Assembly (NCBI RefSeq): GCF_003315245.1
Contig: NZ_QNRT01000002.1
Location: 790,206 to 854,205 of the forward strand
Source: Arenicella xantha
GTDB lineage: Bacteria; Pseudomonadota; Gammaproteobacteria; Arenicellales; Arenicellaceae
Length of the DNA: 64,000 nucleotides
Direction: 5' to 3'
In this document: piece after piece, positions 36,326 to 46,444 of the stretch
Position numbering within the stretch: position 1 is the stretch's first letter
Layout: each line of letters starts with the position of its first letter
Notes under the pieces: generated by a model
Told to the model about the DNA's origin: nothing
The model's database searches: none
What the model saw: only the letters and a program-made list of their open reading frames with translations
Translations under genes and position numbers: made by a program

Positions 36326-38776
36326 CTAAATTGGCGAACCCGGTGGCAGGCTTGGCAACTCAATCAACTTATCACTCGGCGACACACTCAGTGATTCTAA
36401 GCGTTTAAGCTGATAACGGATTGAAGCACGATATTCTGTACTCGCTTTCGGTAAGCGACGCTCGAGATAATTGCGTTCAGTATTGAGCGCCTCAAACATC
36501 GCCACTCTAACTTCTGGCGCTACCGTCGACGTCTGCAGGATATTAAGATAATTCGAGTAAATTAAATCAATCACCGCCTGATGAATCGCCGCGTTGATGC
36601 CAGATTTTTCAGTCGCAATCACTTGCGCATGCAGGGCGTTGGTTAACTGCGCTATCGACGGTATTGTCGGGTCAGCGGCACTCTGTTGATGCAAACGTGC
36701 TAACCGTTGTGGATGCAGTATCAACGATAAAGTATGTTGCGCTGATTTTGTCGCAAGCGCTACCTGATCAAACGCGATGCCAGTATTGCCGTGCAACGAC
36801 TCTCGTGAGCGCGCGTATTCAGCCGCTTTCGGTACCATCATCGCTAGCGCTGAGTCGGGCAAGACTAGAAATTCAGCTTGCAGAGATTCAAGCAATACCA
36901 TCATGGCACGAGTTTGATCATTCCCGCCTAACACCTGTACCGACGGCCCATTGCTTGCTTGCAGCTCACGATCTTTGCGATCATATTCATAGGTCATTCC
37001 GCCTACCCATTTGGCCGCTGCCTCAGTTTGGTAGCGATGCGAGTAAAACACCGGAAGTAGAATCTCTTCTAGCTCTGACCAAGGTTGGCCGGCCTTTAAA
37101 TTTGCCGCACCAAAGTTTGCCAAGGCCACTTGTCTCAGTGCATACATACGTTTGAGCTCGGTAACCGCATCAGCACCGTTGTCCCATAAACTGGCATTCG
37201 CGTGAGGACTCCCGGCTCCGCGCGCATCTTGGTCGTTGATATACTTCAGACCATCAGCATCAGTTTGTCGTAAACGCGCATTAAGCTGGGCTAATACCGC
37301 TGGCTCATCGATTGCTTGACCTTGCTCATCAATGAACTCTTGGTAGCCATAGGCAATTGCTGCTTTGTCCCATTTACCAAGTCCCACGCCATAAGCATTC
37401 GGCGCCACAATCTGTTCACCATCCAACTCAAATTGTGGATGCGGGTAATCCATCACCGACTCACGACCATAATTGCTAGCGGCAAAATTATGCAGCAAGC
37501 CTAAGGTGTGCCCTACTTCATGTGCCGACAGCTGGCGAATTCGTGCGAGTGCCAGATCCATTAAAGTCTGATCATCTTCAGAGTCAGCAAATGGCGCCAT
37601 CATGCCTTGTGCAATGAGATAGTCCTGACGCACACGCAGCGACCCTAGCGTGACATGACCTTTGATAATTTCACCATTACGTGGATCAATTACGCTCGAA
37701 CCATAAGACCAACCTCGCGTGGACCGATGTACCCACTGAATCACGTTGTAACGAAGGTCCATCGGGTCGGCATCCTCGGGCAGTATTTTCACTTGATAAC
37801 CATCGACATAGCCTAATGCTTCAAAAGCCTCGGCCCACCATTTTGCACCATCTATCAATGCCGAGCGCACAGGCTCTGGAACCCCAGGATCGATGTAATA
37901 GACGATCGGTGCAACGGCTTCGCTGCGTGCAGCAGCGGGGTCTTTCTTGTGTAACCGGTGTCGACCAATGTAGCGTTGAGTAATAGGCTTATTGATGGCT
38001 TGAGCATAATCTTGATATTGAATCGACCAATAGCCGCTTTTTGGGAGGTATGCCCGTGCCTGATACCCAGGTTCCGGTAGACGAATAAAACTATGTCGCA
38101 TTTTAAGCGTCACGGCATAGGGGTTTGGTGCGGCTTCCGTCAAATATTCACCAGGCTCTTGGCCGACCAAAGTGATGGTAGCCTGCAATTCAGTATTGTC
38201 TGGAAACGCTTTGCTATGCTCGGCATCAAGTGCTGAGCGAGAAGCATCAACTTGGTAGCCCTTACCTTGGCCGCGCGCCGCTAAAGTTCGTCCAACCCCG
38301 TGGATGTCTTGCAATACGAAGTCGCTGGCATCAACTAAAACCCAGCCACTGCCTTGATCGACTACCTCAAAGCCCCATAACACCGACGCGGCAAATGCCT
38401 CATCGATAGCAGCCGCCTCAAGCTCATTATCAGTCACCGCACGGAACGCGGTTGGTAGCTGTTTAAGAAATAGTTTGTTACCGTGCTGCTCAAACTTGAC
38501 CAAGCGTGTTTCGCCTAACTGCCCTCGATCTAGGCCAATATCGTTAGACCCCAACCCACTCGGCAAGCTCGTTTGATAGATGAATTGCTGGTCAAGATTA
38601 TCAATACGTAGATACAACTTGCCGGATTGCTGATCGTCAACGATTCCAACAAAGCCACTTTGCAGCGAATTTTCACGTTCCAAGCTGCTAAGGGTTGGTT
38701 TGGCATACGCCGTGCTAATCAGCACGGCCGTCACTACAGTGAAGAGCGACAACAATAATGTGAAGCGTGTTTTCAT
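36326..38776 (-). CDS. Secreted zinc-dependent metalloprotease (DUF5117-type)
   Basis: This 816-residue protein has a Sec signal (KTRFTLLLSLFTVVTAVL region, cleavage near AYA). The zinc site HEVGHTLGLLHNF, near two thirds of the chain, is a metzincin-like HExxHxxGxxH. Flanking parts match the large DUF5117/DUF5118 metalloproteases common in marine proteobacteria and Bacteroidetes, which act in the periplasm or outside the cell. An upstream ATG at 38833 would place 19 extra residues before the signal, so 38776 is preferred although its ribosome site is weak. The product may break down protein for nutrition. Confidence 0.88.
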   Translation of the reverse strand: MKTRFTLLLSLFTVVTAVLISTAYAKPTLSSLERENSLQSGFVGIVDDQQSGKLYLRIDNLDQQFIYQTSLPSGLGSNDIGLDRGQLGETRLVKFEQHGNKLFLKQLPTAFRAVTDNELEAAAIDEAFAASVLWGFEVVDQGSGWVLVDASDFVLQDIHGVGRTLAARGQGKGYQVDASRSALDAEHSKAFPDNTELQATITLVGQEPGEYLTEAAPNPYAVTLKMRHSFIRLPEPGYQARAYLPKSGYWSIQYQDYAQAINKPITQRYIGRHRLHKKDPAAARSEAVAPIVYYIDPGVPEPVRSALIDGAKWWAEAFEALGYVDGYQVKILPEDADPMDLRYNVIQWVHRSTRGWSYGSSVIDPRNGEIIKGHVTLGSLRVRQDYLIAQGMMAPFADSEDDQTLMDLALARIRQLSAHEVGHTLGLLHNFAASNYGRESVMDYPHPQFELDGEQIVAPNAYGVGLGKWDKAAIAYGYQEFIDEQGQAIDEPAVLAQLNARLRQTDADGLKYINDQDARGAGSPHANASLWDNGADAVTELKRMYALRQVALANFGAANLKAGQPWSELEEILLPVFYSHRYQTEAAAKWVGGMTYEYDRKDRELQASNGPSVQVLGGNDQTRAMMVLLESLQAEFLVLPDSALAMMVPKAAEYARSRESLHGNTGIAFDQVALATKSAQHTLSLILHPQRLARLHQQSAADPTIPSIAQLTNALHAQVIATEKSGINAAIHQAVIDLIYSNYLNILQTSTVAPEVRVAMFEALNTERNYLERRLPKASTEYRASIRYQLKRLESLSVSPSDKLIELPSLPPGSPI

Positions 38777-38948
38777 AATAATTCTATCGGAGTTGACGGG
38801 TTTGAGTGCCAGCAAATTGATTTTGACCATCAAACCACCAGCACGCTTACGATTAAATACGCCACACTATAGCAGACGTTAAAGCACCGTTTGAGCGCAG
38901 AGTGTCGCTCTAGATAACTGCTCCTCCGCATCCTTGCGGTCCTGCGAA

Positions 38949-40688
38949 CTAGCTCGGATACAGCGGCGGCAAAGCAGATTTAGTCGATCCCTTGTAGTCA
39001 GACTCAAACTTGTCTCGCACCGCCAACGCCGCTGTCGCTAACTGATCTGGATTGAAACCTTCGCCGTGTTGGTACAAAGTGCGATCTAAGCGCGCGACCT
39101 CGTGGCTCAATTGATCGTCGTTGAGTGTCGCGAGTAACACCGTTAACGGCGTATCGTTATCCGCTTGCAAGGCAATTCTCAACCAATGCGTCAACGCCAG
39201 ACGCGTGCCCGACGGGTCTTCCTTTTTAAGTTGGTCAAGTACTACCGACCAAGCCTCTTCAGCCGATAAATCTTGCTCATCCAACACGCTCATTGGATGC
39301 TCTCGAATAGCGGTTAGTTGCTTATTCAGCCGTATTATCACAAAGAACTGCAGCGCAATAATCAGCGCTAATACAGACACCACGGCGATCCATACTAAGT
39401 TTGACAGAGCTTCAACAGATTCAGTTTGATCGGCCACAGCTTGTTGCGCGGCGCTCGTGTTTGATATCGAAACTCCTGGTTCGGAACCCGACGCCGTTAA
39501 GCCCACATCATCGGCTGCCACAACTAACACTTGCTCTGGCACCACAGCGTCTTCCCATTCACCAGTTTGCGTGTTCCACCAAGGAATACGGATTTCTGGC
39601 AAGCGCAGTTCGCCAGAAGTCGATGCGACAATCGCTTGCGACTCAATTCGAGTTCCAATAATGCCCTGCTCGGTCACCTCATCGCTCAACTGAGGCTGGT
39701 CTTGGTAGGACTTGTAGTAACTCGAATCCAACATGCTGGGCAATGGCGGAATGACCGAGCTGCGCTGATTTTGTGCGGTAATGGTAATGGTACGAGTCAC
39801 TGGCTGACCAACCTTAAGCTGCGATATGTCACTAGACCAAGAAGAGTCCACTGCAACCTCAGAGGCCGGAAACCACGAGGCGTTAGCACGCTCTGATTTA
39901 GGCTTCACCGCAACGGTTATTGGTTGGCTACGGGCAATCACTTGCTCACCGCGCATACCAAAGCTATCAAAAATACTGCGTCGACCACCAAGCACGCCAG
40001 TGTATCGCAGTGACGGAATGGTCAAATCACCGGCCTTTTGTGGAAAGATCGCGTAGCGCAATTCGACGACCTGAGTTGCAATTCCGTTGTCGACCTGTTG
40101 ATACGTTTGCTGCCCTAACGGCTGTATATCGCCGCCTTCAATCGATAATTGCGAGCCACCAAGATCACTCAAGTTCTGAGTTACAACTAACTGCACCTTG
40201 AGAATGAATTGTTGGTCTGCGTACACGGAATCTGGCTCTACTGAAACGCTCACTGCCAGCGGTTGATTGGCGGCGGTTGTGCTGCCGGTTGACGCGGTAT
40301 CACTTACTGAGATCGAGATAGGTTGGCTTTTTGCTGAACCGATCGTAAACGACGGAATCTGCAACTTACCCTCTCGTTTTGGCGCAAGAGTAATGCTCCA
40401 ACGGGTAGTGGAATTGTTTTCAGTGACGCCGTTGACAATCGTCATCGAGCTACTGGTTTGCGGGCTAACTCCCAGCACATCAAAATCACTGACTAGTGAC
40501 GACACATCAATCGCCGAAGAATCCACCTGGTCATCGTAAATTACCGTCAACACCAAGGTTTGGTTGATCCCCAACTCATTTCGATTCACTGTACTGCTGA
40601 GCGTGGCGGCCTGCACACTGATGACACAACAACAGCTAAGCAGCAGACCGACGCCGAACAGTCGAAGATAACTATGCAATTGCTTCAT
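38949..40688 (-). CDS. batD: BatD family membrane protein
   Basis: A 579-residue protein with a Sec signal ending at VQA, a beta-rich periplasmic region of ~390 residues and one membrane helix (residues ~422-442). A cytoplasmic tail of ~135 residues follows. ATLSSTVNRNELGINQTLVL and the repeated immunoglobulin-like patterns are typical of BatD. Bat proteins act with MoxR AAA+ ATPases and VWA proteins, with reported links to oxygen and stress tolerance. It is the last gene of the operon and begins immediately after the stop of the VWA/TPR gene. Confidence 0.9.
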   Translation of the reverse strand: MKQLHSYLRLFGVGLLLSCCCVISVQAATLSSTVNRNELGINQTLVLTVIYDDQVDSSAIDVSSLVSDFDVLGVSPQTSSSMTIVNGVTENNSTTRWSITLAPKREGKLQIPSFTIGSAKSQPISISVSDTASTGSTTAANQPLAVSVSVEPDSVYADQQFILKVQLVVTQNLSDLGGSQLSIEGGDIQPLGQQTYQQVDNGIATQVVELRYAIFPQKAGDLTIPSLRYTGVLGGRRSIFDSFGMRGEQVIARSQPITVAVKPKSERANASWFPASEVAVDSSWSSDISQLKVGQPVTRTITITAQNQRSSVIPPLPSMLDSSYYKSYQDQPQLSDEVTEQGIIGTRIESQAIVASTSGELRLPEIRIPWWNTQTGEWEDAVVPEQVLVVAADDVGLTASGSEPGVSISNTSAAQQAVADQTESVEALSNLVWIAVVSVLALIIALQFFVIIRLNKQLTAIREHPMSVLDEQDLSAEEAWSVVLDQLKKEDPSGTRLALTHWLRIALQADNDTPLTVLLATLNDDQLSHEVARLDRTLYQHGEGFNPDQLATAALAVRDKFESDYKGSTKSALPPLYPS

Positions 40689-42701
40689 TTAGTATCGCTC
40701 CTCACCTTGTGTTGTTGAGTCGTTTTCTTGTGCTCGCAGGCGAGACTGGTAGTCAAATTTACGCCGTAATAAGCCACTAGGGTCATCTTTAATAGTCCTT
40801 AACCATTGTTCGCTCGCTTCGCTTAAATCAGGCTCGACCGGCGGCAAAGGCGCTTCATCAGTCTCATCAGATGCTTCGAGCTCGTCATCTTGCGATTCGG
40901 TAGATGAGGTTTGTTGATCTTGGTTCTGTTGATCTTGGTTCTGTTGATCTTGGTTCTGTTGATCTTGGTTCTGTTGATCTTGGTTCTGTTGATCTTGGTT
41001 CTGTTGATCTTGGTTCTGTTGATCTTGGTTCTGTTGATCTTGCTTCTGTTGATCTTGGTTTTGCTGGTCTTGGTTTTGCTGGTCTTGGTTTTGTTGATCT
41101 TGATTCTGTTGATCTTGATTCTGTTGATCTTGGTTCTGTTGATCTTGGTTCTGTTGATCTTGGTTCTGTTGATCTTGATTCTGTTGATCTTGGTTCTGTT
41201 GATCTTGGTTCTGCTGATCTTGGTTCTGCTGATCTTGGTTTTGCTGATCTTGGTTTTGCTGATCTTGGTTTTGCTGATCTTGGTTTTGCTGATCTTGGTT
41301 TTGCTGATCTTGGTTTTGCTGATCTTGGTTTTGTTGCTGCAAGATGTCTTCGATCACCGCCTTATTGTGGAGCGCGTCACTGTGTTGCGGGGCCGCTTCC
41401 AGTACTCGCTTATAGGCGGCTAAAGCGCCCTTAAAATCGCCACTCATGGCCAGCGCATTCCCTTGGTTATATAAGGCTTCAAGCCCCAAACGATCTTGCA
41501 GAGCAGCGAACTGCTTGGCAGATTCGGTATAGTTACCGGCACGGTACTGCGACACAGCCTGCCAGTCCGGCCGCTCGAATGCATTAGCCGCTTGATCAAA
41601 CTCTCCCTGCTCAAACAGTTGCGCAGCGCGTTGATCAGGTGTCTTCCAAAGTGTCTCAAACCAGGATTGCGCCGATGCATCTTGCGGCAACATAATCACC
41701 AGTGGTAACACGTAAATTAAACCCTTACGGAAACTATAAAGCGCAAATGGCAAGACCAACAGTACCAACCAATGCCCTAAATCATCCCAACTACTCCATT
41801 TACCTAAACCCTCGACCTCGACAACTTCATCGGGCTGCTCGAAGCGGTCTTTTAGGATCCTAGCAAGATCAGAGTCAGTGGTACTAATTCTTGCAAACTG
41901 CCCTCCCGCTTGGGAGGCCAACTTTCGCAAACCTACGGCATCGACGGCAGTCAAGACAATCTCACCGCGACTAGTTTGAACAAACCCACCACCGGCTTTG
42001 GGTATCGGCGCCGGCTCTATGCCACTCACACCGAGAATCGAAACGGTATTACCGACTTCCAGTCGATTCGCTATATAGCGAGCGGCATCTTGTGCAACGC
42101 CATCGGTTATCAACAAAATATCACCTTGTGACAATCCGGCATCACGCAAAAGATTTTGAGCCAAATCTAGTGCTGCCTCGGTATTACTACCAGCAATCGG
42201 CATAACATTCGGATGCAATGCTGGCAGCAATGCTTGAATCGTCTGCGGGTCATCGGTCAGCGGGCTAACCGTGTGGGCATCCCCAGCATAAGCGATTAAC
42301 GCCACTTGCCCGTCTGCCTGAGCCCGTAAAATATCGATTAACTTAAATTTTGCGCGCTCTAAACGACTGGGGGTTAAATCCTCCGCTAACATCGATGGAG
42401 ACAAATCCAGCGCGATCACTAACGCGCCAGCATTGCGCACGGTGGGTACCGCTTGTTGGCTCATGGTAGGCCCAGCGCTCGCAATAATTAACACACAGAC
42501 TGCAAACAGACTTAGCCAAGGCCATACTTTACTACGAGCACTCATTGAGACCTGCAATGCGCTAAGCATTGCCGGCGGCAAGTATTCGCTCCATTGCCCC
42601 GCTTGTGAGCGGCGTTGCACCAAGCCAAACAACAAAACGGCAAGTGGTACAGCAAGCAACCAGAGCGGTCGAATAAAATGGAAGTCCTGTAATTCACTCA
42701 T
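40689..42701 (-). CDS. batB: BatB/BatC fusion: VWA domain, TPR and Gln/Asn repeat
   Basis: This 670-residue membrane protein joins BatB and BatC functions. After two N-terminal membrane helices a von Willebrand factor A domain carries the metal site DLSPSM (residues ~93-98). A third helix lies near 310-330. A TPR part follows (GNYTESAKQFAAL, EALYNQGNALAMSGDFKGALAAY), then ~28 copies of the pentapeptide QNQDQ and an acidic tail. VWA domains bind metal and protein partners, here probably the MoxR ATPase complex. The start overlaps the batA stop by ATGA. The repeat's length is unusual even for BatC-type tails. Confidence 0.9.
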   Translation of the reverse strand: MSELQDFHFIRPLWLLAVPLAVLLFGLVQRRSQAGQWSEYLPPAMLSALQVSMSARSKVWPWLSLFAVCVLIIASAGPTMSQQAVPTVRNAGALVIALDLSPSMLAEDLTPSRLERAKFKLIDILRAQADGQVALIAYAGDAHTVSPLTDDPQTIQALLPALHPNVMPIAGSNTEAALDLAQNLLRDAGLSQGDILLITDGVAQDAARYIANRLEVGNTVSILGVSGIEPAPIPKAGGGFVQTSRGEIVLTAVDAVGLRKLASQAGGQFARISTTDSDLARILKDRFEQPDEVVEVEGLGKWSSWDDLGHWLVLLVLPFALYSFRKGLIYVLPLVIMLPQDASAQSWFETLWKTPDQRAAQLFEQGEFDQAANAFERPDWQAVSQYRAGNYTESAKQFAALQDRLGLEALYNQGNALAMSGDFKGALAAYKRVLEAAPQHSDALHNKAVIEDILQQQNQDQQNQDQQNQDQQNQDQQNQDQQNQDQQNQDQQNQDQQNQDQQNQDQQNQDQQNQDQQNQDQQNQDQQNQDQQNQDQQNQDQQNQDQQNQDQQKQDQQNQDQQNQDQQNQDQQNQDQQNQDQQNQDQQNQDQQNQDQQTSSTESQDDELEASDETDEAPLPPVEPDLSEASEQWLRTIKDDPSGLLRRKFDYQSRLRAQENDSTTQGEERY
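40909..41336 (-). repeat. 15-bp tandem repeat encoding QNQDQ, about 28 copies
   Basis: A 15-bp unit (TTGATCTTGGTTCTG on the plus strand) is repeated about 28 times with only scattered third-position and single changes, such as TTGATCTTGCTTCTG giving one Lys. Variant units cluster in blocks (TTGCTGATCTTGG near the 3' half of the array), which suggests repeated slippage or unequal exchange. All changes keep the frame because the unit is a multiple of three. Confidence 0.95.
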
Positions 42702-43705
42702 CCCAATTCACCTTTGGCGTTGCTAGCGCGCGACCAATGTGTCACCAGCAACAGCACTAATATAAGCAGCAACGCCGCTAAGATAGCCCAATGGCTCAAG
42801 CTAATGGTAGGGCGAAAGGTCTGATCTTCAGGAATCGGCTCTAGACGATCAAGCTCAGCATATATGTCGGCTAACTCGTCTGGATTACGTGCCCGAAAAT
42901 ACTGGCCACCGGTGCTGTTGGCAATGGCCTGCAAGGTAGGCTCGTCTAAATCTGTGGCTACGGGCATGACCCGAGAACCACCGAGCATGCCTCTTACCAC
43001 GCGCGTATCAGCGCCAACACCGACGGTATAAATACGTATTCCAGCTTCGGCCGCGACCGCTGTTGCTTTAACTGGATCCGTGCCAGCGGTATTCGCGCCG
43101 TCGGTCAGCAGTATCAATACACGACTGTCAGCGGGTCGGTCGCGCAAATGCTTTACCGCGAGTCCAATGGCATCACCAATCGCTGTCGCGTTTCCAGCAA
43201 AGCCAAGTTGAGCCTCCTGCAGCTGTTGATTCACAGTGTTTGCATCAAAGGTGAGTGGCGTTTGCAAATACCCTTGTTCACCAAACAATATCAGGCCAAG
43301 TCGATCGCCTTTGCGTTGTTCTACAAAATTGCCAACGACGTATTTTACTGCTTGTACTCGCTGAACATATTGTCCCTGAACCGCCATATCGGCCTCTTTC
43401 ATTGACAACGATATATCGACAGCGAGCATCAAATCGCGACGCTCCTGCGGCACCTGCACTGGATCACCATAAAAAGTGGGCCTTGCCACCGCGCACACCA
43501 AGGCAAGCCAAATTAACCAGCAAAGGATGGCACGCAACCAATGAGTTGATCGAACCGTAGTCGATGAATGGGAGAGCGTCTCCATGAGCCCAAAAAACGG
43601 TACTCGCAACGCTCCTTGTGCCGCGTCACGGGCCGGCATCAGCCAGCGCCACAGGATAGGCAACGGCAGCAGTAGAAAAGCATAAGGCCACAACCAATTA
43701 AGCAT
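42698..43705 (-). CDS. batA: BatA: von Willebrand factor A membrane protein
   Basis: The 335-residue protein has two N-terminal membrane helices. Its VWA domain has an intact metal-ion-dependent adhesion site (DISLSMKE, plus Thr and Asp in LLTDGANTAGTD), and a C-terminal membrane helix follows (WAILAALLLILVLLLV). This is the BatA layout. The reading frame extends to a GTG at 43729, but GAGGGTAGCG before the ATG at 43705 and the usual WLWP start support 43705. It overlaps the DUF4381 gene by eight bases and the batB gene by four, so translation is coupled. Confidence 0.92.
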   Translation of the reverse strand: MLNWLWPYAFLLLPLPILWRWLMPARDAAQGALRVPFFGLMETLSHSSTTVRSTHWLRAILCWLIWLALVCAVARPTFYGDPVQVPQERRDLMLAVDISLSMKEADMAVQGQYVQRVQAVKYVVGNFVEQRKGDRLGLILFGEQGYLQTPLTFDANTVNQQLQEAQLGFAGNATAIGDAIGLAVKHLRDRPADSRVLILLTDGANTAGTDPVKATAVAAEAGIRIYTVGVGADTRVVRGMLGGSRVMPVATDLDEPTLQAIANSTGGQYFRARNPDELADIYAELDRLEPIPEDQTFRPTISLSHWAILAALLLILVLLLVTHWSRASNAKGELG

Positions 43706-44234
43706 CGCTACCCTCGTCAGCTGATTCACCTGAGTTAGCCTGGTTGACGCTAGAATGCTGGTCTAACCAGTGCAACACTTCGCGATAGACTTCGTCCACA
43801 TCAACGGTTGGATTGGCTTGATATAACTCAACCGTTAACGCTAGTTCCGACTCGGGCGACAACGATCCAGGACTCAAGCGACGCAACTCATTACACCAAG
43901 CCGCACCAAGATGACCCGCTGCCAACCAAGGTTGAAGATGTAAGCAACAGCGTTTTAGCAGACTATTTGCAACTCGGAGAAAAGCCACATCGTTACCAGA
44001 CTCTTGCCATTGCTGATAGGCCGACTCTAGCTCACTCTGCGCCGACACGCGATACAGGTTAGCCGCTCGCCGACGTTGCCGGCGACGACGCCACCAAATA
44101 AAGAACGCTGTCAAACAAACTAACACGCCGAACAACAACCACCACGCGGGCGCTAGCGGCCAAGCGGCAACCTCAGGCGGAAGGTGCACATCGTGTAAGC
44201 GTTCGGCTAAATCGATAGGTGTGGAAGTCGACAT
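43698..44234 (-). CDS. DUF4381 domain membrane protein
   Basis: A 178-residue protein with a single membrane helix near residues 29-45 (WWLLFGVLVCLTAFFIWW), a very basic RRRRQRRR stretch after it, and a helical cytoplasmic domain. The N-terminal LHDVHLPPEVAAWPLAPAWW pattern is diagnostic of DUF4381. The family occurs between DUF58 and batA genes in proteobacterial MoxR operons, as here. It is probably a structural partner of the VWA proteins. Confidence 0.88.
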   Translation of the reverse strand: MSTSTPIDLAERLHDVHLPPEVAAWPLAPAWWLLFGVLVCLTAFFIWWRRRRQRRRAANLYRVSAQSELESAYQQWQESGNDVAFLRVANSLLKRCCLHLQPWLAAGHLGAAWCNELRRLSPGSLSPESELALTVELYQANPTVDVDEVYREVLHWLDQHSSVNQANSGESADEGSDA

Positions 44235-44246
44235 TCATTCGCCTCG

Positions 44247-45230
44247 CTAACGCCGGTAAACAGCATTGAGAATGTCGCGCGCGGAGTCTTGCGTACTAGC
44301 ACTCGTCATGCGCGCACGTGCTTGCCGCGCGGCAGATTGCAGCGCCTTATTTTGTAGTTCAAGCTCTTGCAGGTAAGCACGTTGAATTGCCGGGGTAATT
44401 GACACGTTGCGGTCAACTACGCCGTTACTGATAGCAAACCGACCCGCCAGCGGCATTTCTGCTTCCAACGGATCCGTGATTTGCAAAAGGGTGAGATCAG
44501 TGTGTTTGCCAAGTGTGCTCAAAGCGCGTGCTGCCGCATCGTCGAAATCATGGAAGTCACTGATAATGAAAATAGCCGTGCCAGGACGAGTAATACGACG
44601 ACACTCCTCTAAACTGTGGGCTAAGGAACCGGCAGCAACTTGACTATCTCTCGAACTACTCACCGCTGGAAAATCGCTCGGTGGCGAAATCAGCCGGTGA
44701 TTCAAATCGACAATATCGTGGATAAACTTCAGTACGGCTGACTTGTTCCGCCGCGCACGACTATCGCGCTCAGCTCCGACCGTAAGCACCTGCCCGCCGA
44801 TTCGATCCCCACCTTTTAAAGCGGCCCAAGCGAGAGCCGCTGCTAGTTCTGCAGCCAATACTGATTTGAATTGCCGTGTTGAACCGAAGAACAAAGAAGG
44901 TCGTTGATCCACCATAATGTGGCACGGACGCTCACGTTCTTCACAAAACAATTTGGTGTAGGTTTCTCCGGTACGTGCCGAAACTTTCCAATCAATGCTG
45001 CGTATGTCATCGCCAGCTTGGTAATGACGAACCTCTTCAAACTCCATGCCGCGCCCGCGAAATCGTGAGCGCACAGCCCCCAACAACATACTCCGTGCGG
45101 CCTGCCGAGAGAACAATGACAGACTCTGCGCCCAATGACGGGACCTCAGTAACCGCGCTAAATCAACGGTTACGCCAGCCGACGTAAAACGCTCAATATC
45201 GTGTTTATCAATTATGTGATTGATGGCCAT
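44247..45230 (-). CDS. DUF58 domain protein
   Basis: This 327-residue cytoplasmic protein of the DUF58 family has the signature GRGMEFEEVRHYQAGDDIRSIDWKVSARTGE split over residues ~57-87. A VWA-like fold follows. DUF58 genes sit directly after moxR in most such operons, and the protein is thought to be part of the MoxR chaperone complex. An in-frame TTG lies two codons upstream; the ATG at 45230 is preferred. The moxR gene ends 34 bp upstream. Confidence 0.9.
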   Translation of the reverse strand: MAINHIIDKHDIERFTSAGVTVDLARLLRSRHWAQSLSLFSRQAARSMLLGAVRSRFRGRGMEFEEVRHYQAGDDIRSIDWKVSARTGETYTKLFCEERERPCHIMVDQRPSLFFGSTRQFKSVLAAELAAALAWAALKGGDRIGGQVLTVGAERDSRARRNKSAVLKFIHDIVDLNHRLISPPSDFPAVSSSRDSQVAAGSLAHSLEECRRITRPGTAIFIISDFHDFDDAAARALSTLGKHTDLTLLQITDPLEAEMPLAGRFAISNGVVDRNVSITPAIQRAYLQELELQNKALQSAARQARARMTSASTQDSARDILNAVYRR

Positions 45231-45264
45231 CAGCAATGTCGTTAGGCAACTAGACTATTCGACC

Positions 45265-46221
45265 TTAGGCAACCGGTACGCGTTTTAACAATGTCGACAC
45301 CACATCATCTGCGGTCACGCCATCGGCTTCAGCTTCATAACGCAAAATCAAGCGATGACGCAGACAATCATGTGCCACGGCCTGAATATCATCGGGAGAC
45401 ACGTAGTCTCGACCTTGTAGCCACGCGTGTGAACGCGCGCATCGATCTAGCGCAATGGTGGCTCGTGGGCTAGCACCGTATTCCAGCCACGTGGCGATGT
45501 CATCACCGTAGTTTTGTGGCGAGCGTGTCGCTAACACCAATTGGACTAGGTATTCATCGACTGAGTCAGCAACGTGCATTTGCATAACTGACTTACGCGC
45601 TGCCAAAATAGTGGATTCTGAAATTTGTTGCTCGGGCGCGGCAACCCTGTCCGACAAGGCTTCGCCGCGTGATAGCGCAAGTATCTGTTTCTCAGCGTTA
45701 CTATCAGGGTAGCCAATTCGCACATGCATCAAGAATCGATCGAGCTGCGCTTCAGGTAGCGGATAAGTGCCCTCTTGTTCGATCGGATTTTGTGTGGCCA
45801 TCACCATAAACAGCTTCGGCAACGCTAGCGTCTCACGCCCGACGCTGACTTGGCGCTCAGCCATCGCTTCTAACAATGCTGACTGAACTTTCGCGGGAGC
45901 ACGGTTAATTTCATCAGCCAACACCAAATTATGAAATATCGGCCCATGCTGGAAACTAAAACTTGCAGTTTCCGGCCGGTATATTTCGGTGCCCGTAATG
46001 TCAGAGGGAAGTAAATCTGGGGTAAATTGAATACGCTGAAACTGACCTTCGATACCTTCAGACAAACTCTGAATCGCCTTAGTCTTAGCCAGCCCCGGTG
46101 CGCCTTCTACTAATAAATGGCCGTCGGCTAACAGGGTTATTAGTAAGCGTTCGACAAGGCCAGGTTGCCCTAAAATCTGACTGTTTAACCAGTCACGTAA
46201 CCGTTCAAATTCGTTTAACAA
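45265..46221 (-). CDS. moxR: MoxR family AAA+ ATPase
   Basis: A 318-residue AAA+ ATPase: Walker A GAPGLAKT near residues 40-47, Walker B LVLADEINR, the MoxR motif PAKVQSALLEAMAERQVS, and sensor 1 MATQNPIEQEGTYPLPEAQL split across ~145-165. MoxR ATPases act as chaperones that mature or insert cofactors into partner proteins, guided by the VWA proteins encoded downstream. The frame has no ATG before the conserved region. A TTG at 46221 with AAGGG nine bases upstream is the likely start. It is the first gene of the operon. Confidence 0.93.
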   Translation of the reverse strand: MLNEFERLRDWLNSQILGQPGLVERLLITLLADGHLLVEGAPGLAKTKAIQSLSEGIEGQFQRIQFTPDLLPSDITGTEIYRPETASFSFQHGPIFHNLVLADEINRAPAKVQSALLEAMAERQVSVGRETLALPKLFMVMATQNPIEQEGTYPLPEAQLDRFLMHVRIGYPDSNAEKQILALSRGEALSDRVAAPEQQISESTILAARKSVMQMHVADSVDEYLVQLVLATRSPQNYGDDIATWLEYGASPRATIALDRCARSHAWLQGRDYVSPDDIQAVAHDCLRHRLILRYEAEADGVTADDVVSTLLKRVPVA

Positions 46222-46444
46222 AATACAAGCCCTTGTTGGTCATCGAGATTCAAAAATGGCGGTGCGGTGCACCAAGCATTAGCACGCACCAGCAACGCCA
46301 GTGAGTGCGCTTTACATTAGCTATATGCGTTATACGGGTCGTGAGAAAAATTTCTATTACAATTTTGAAATCTTGCGCCAAGCATACCAAAGAATGACTC
46401 ACTCACGAGCTCCCATACCCCACGTCTAGAGACGCTAGTGTAAG

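Noticed and set aside
40909..41336. CRISPR-like array
   Set aside because: The 15-bp units are contiguous without spacers and lie within a coding region.
40904..41434. Long plus-strand ORFs (VDLGS or LILVL repeats) over the batB repeat
   Set aside because: They are by-products of a 15-bp repeat with no stop in those frames; the minus-strand frame carries the VWA and TPR domains.
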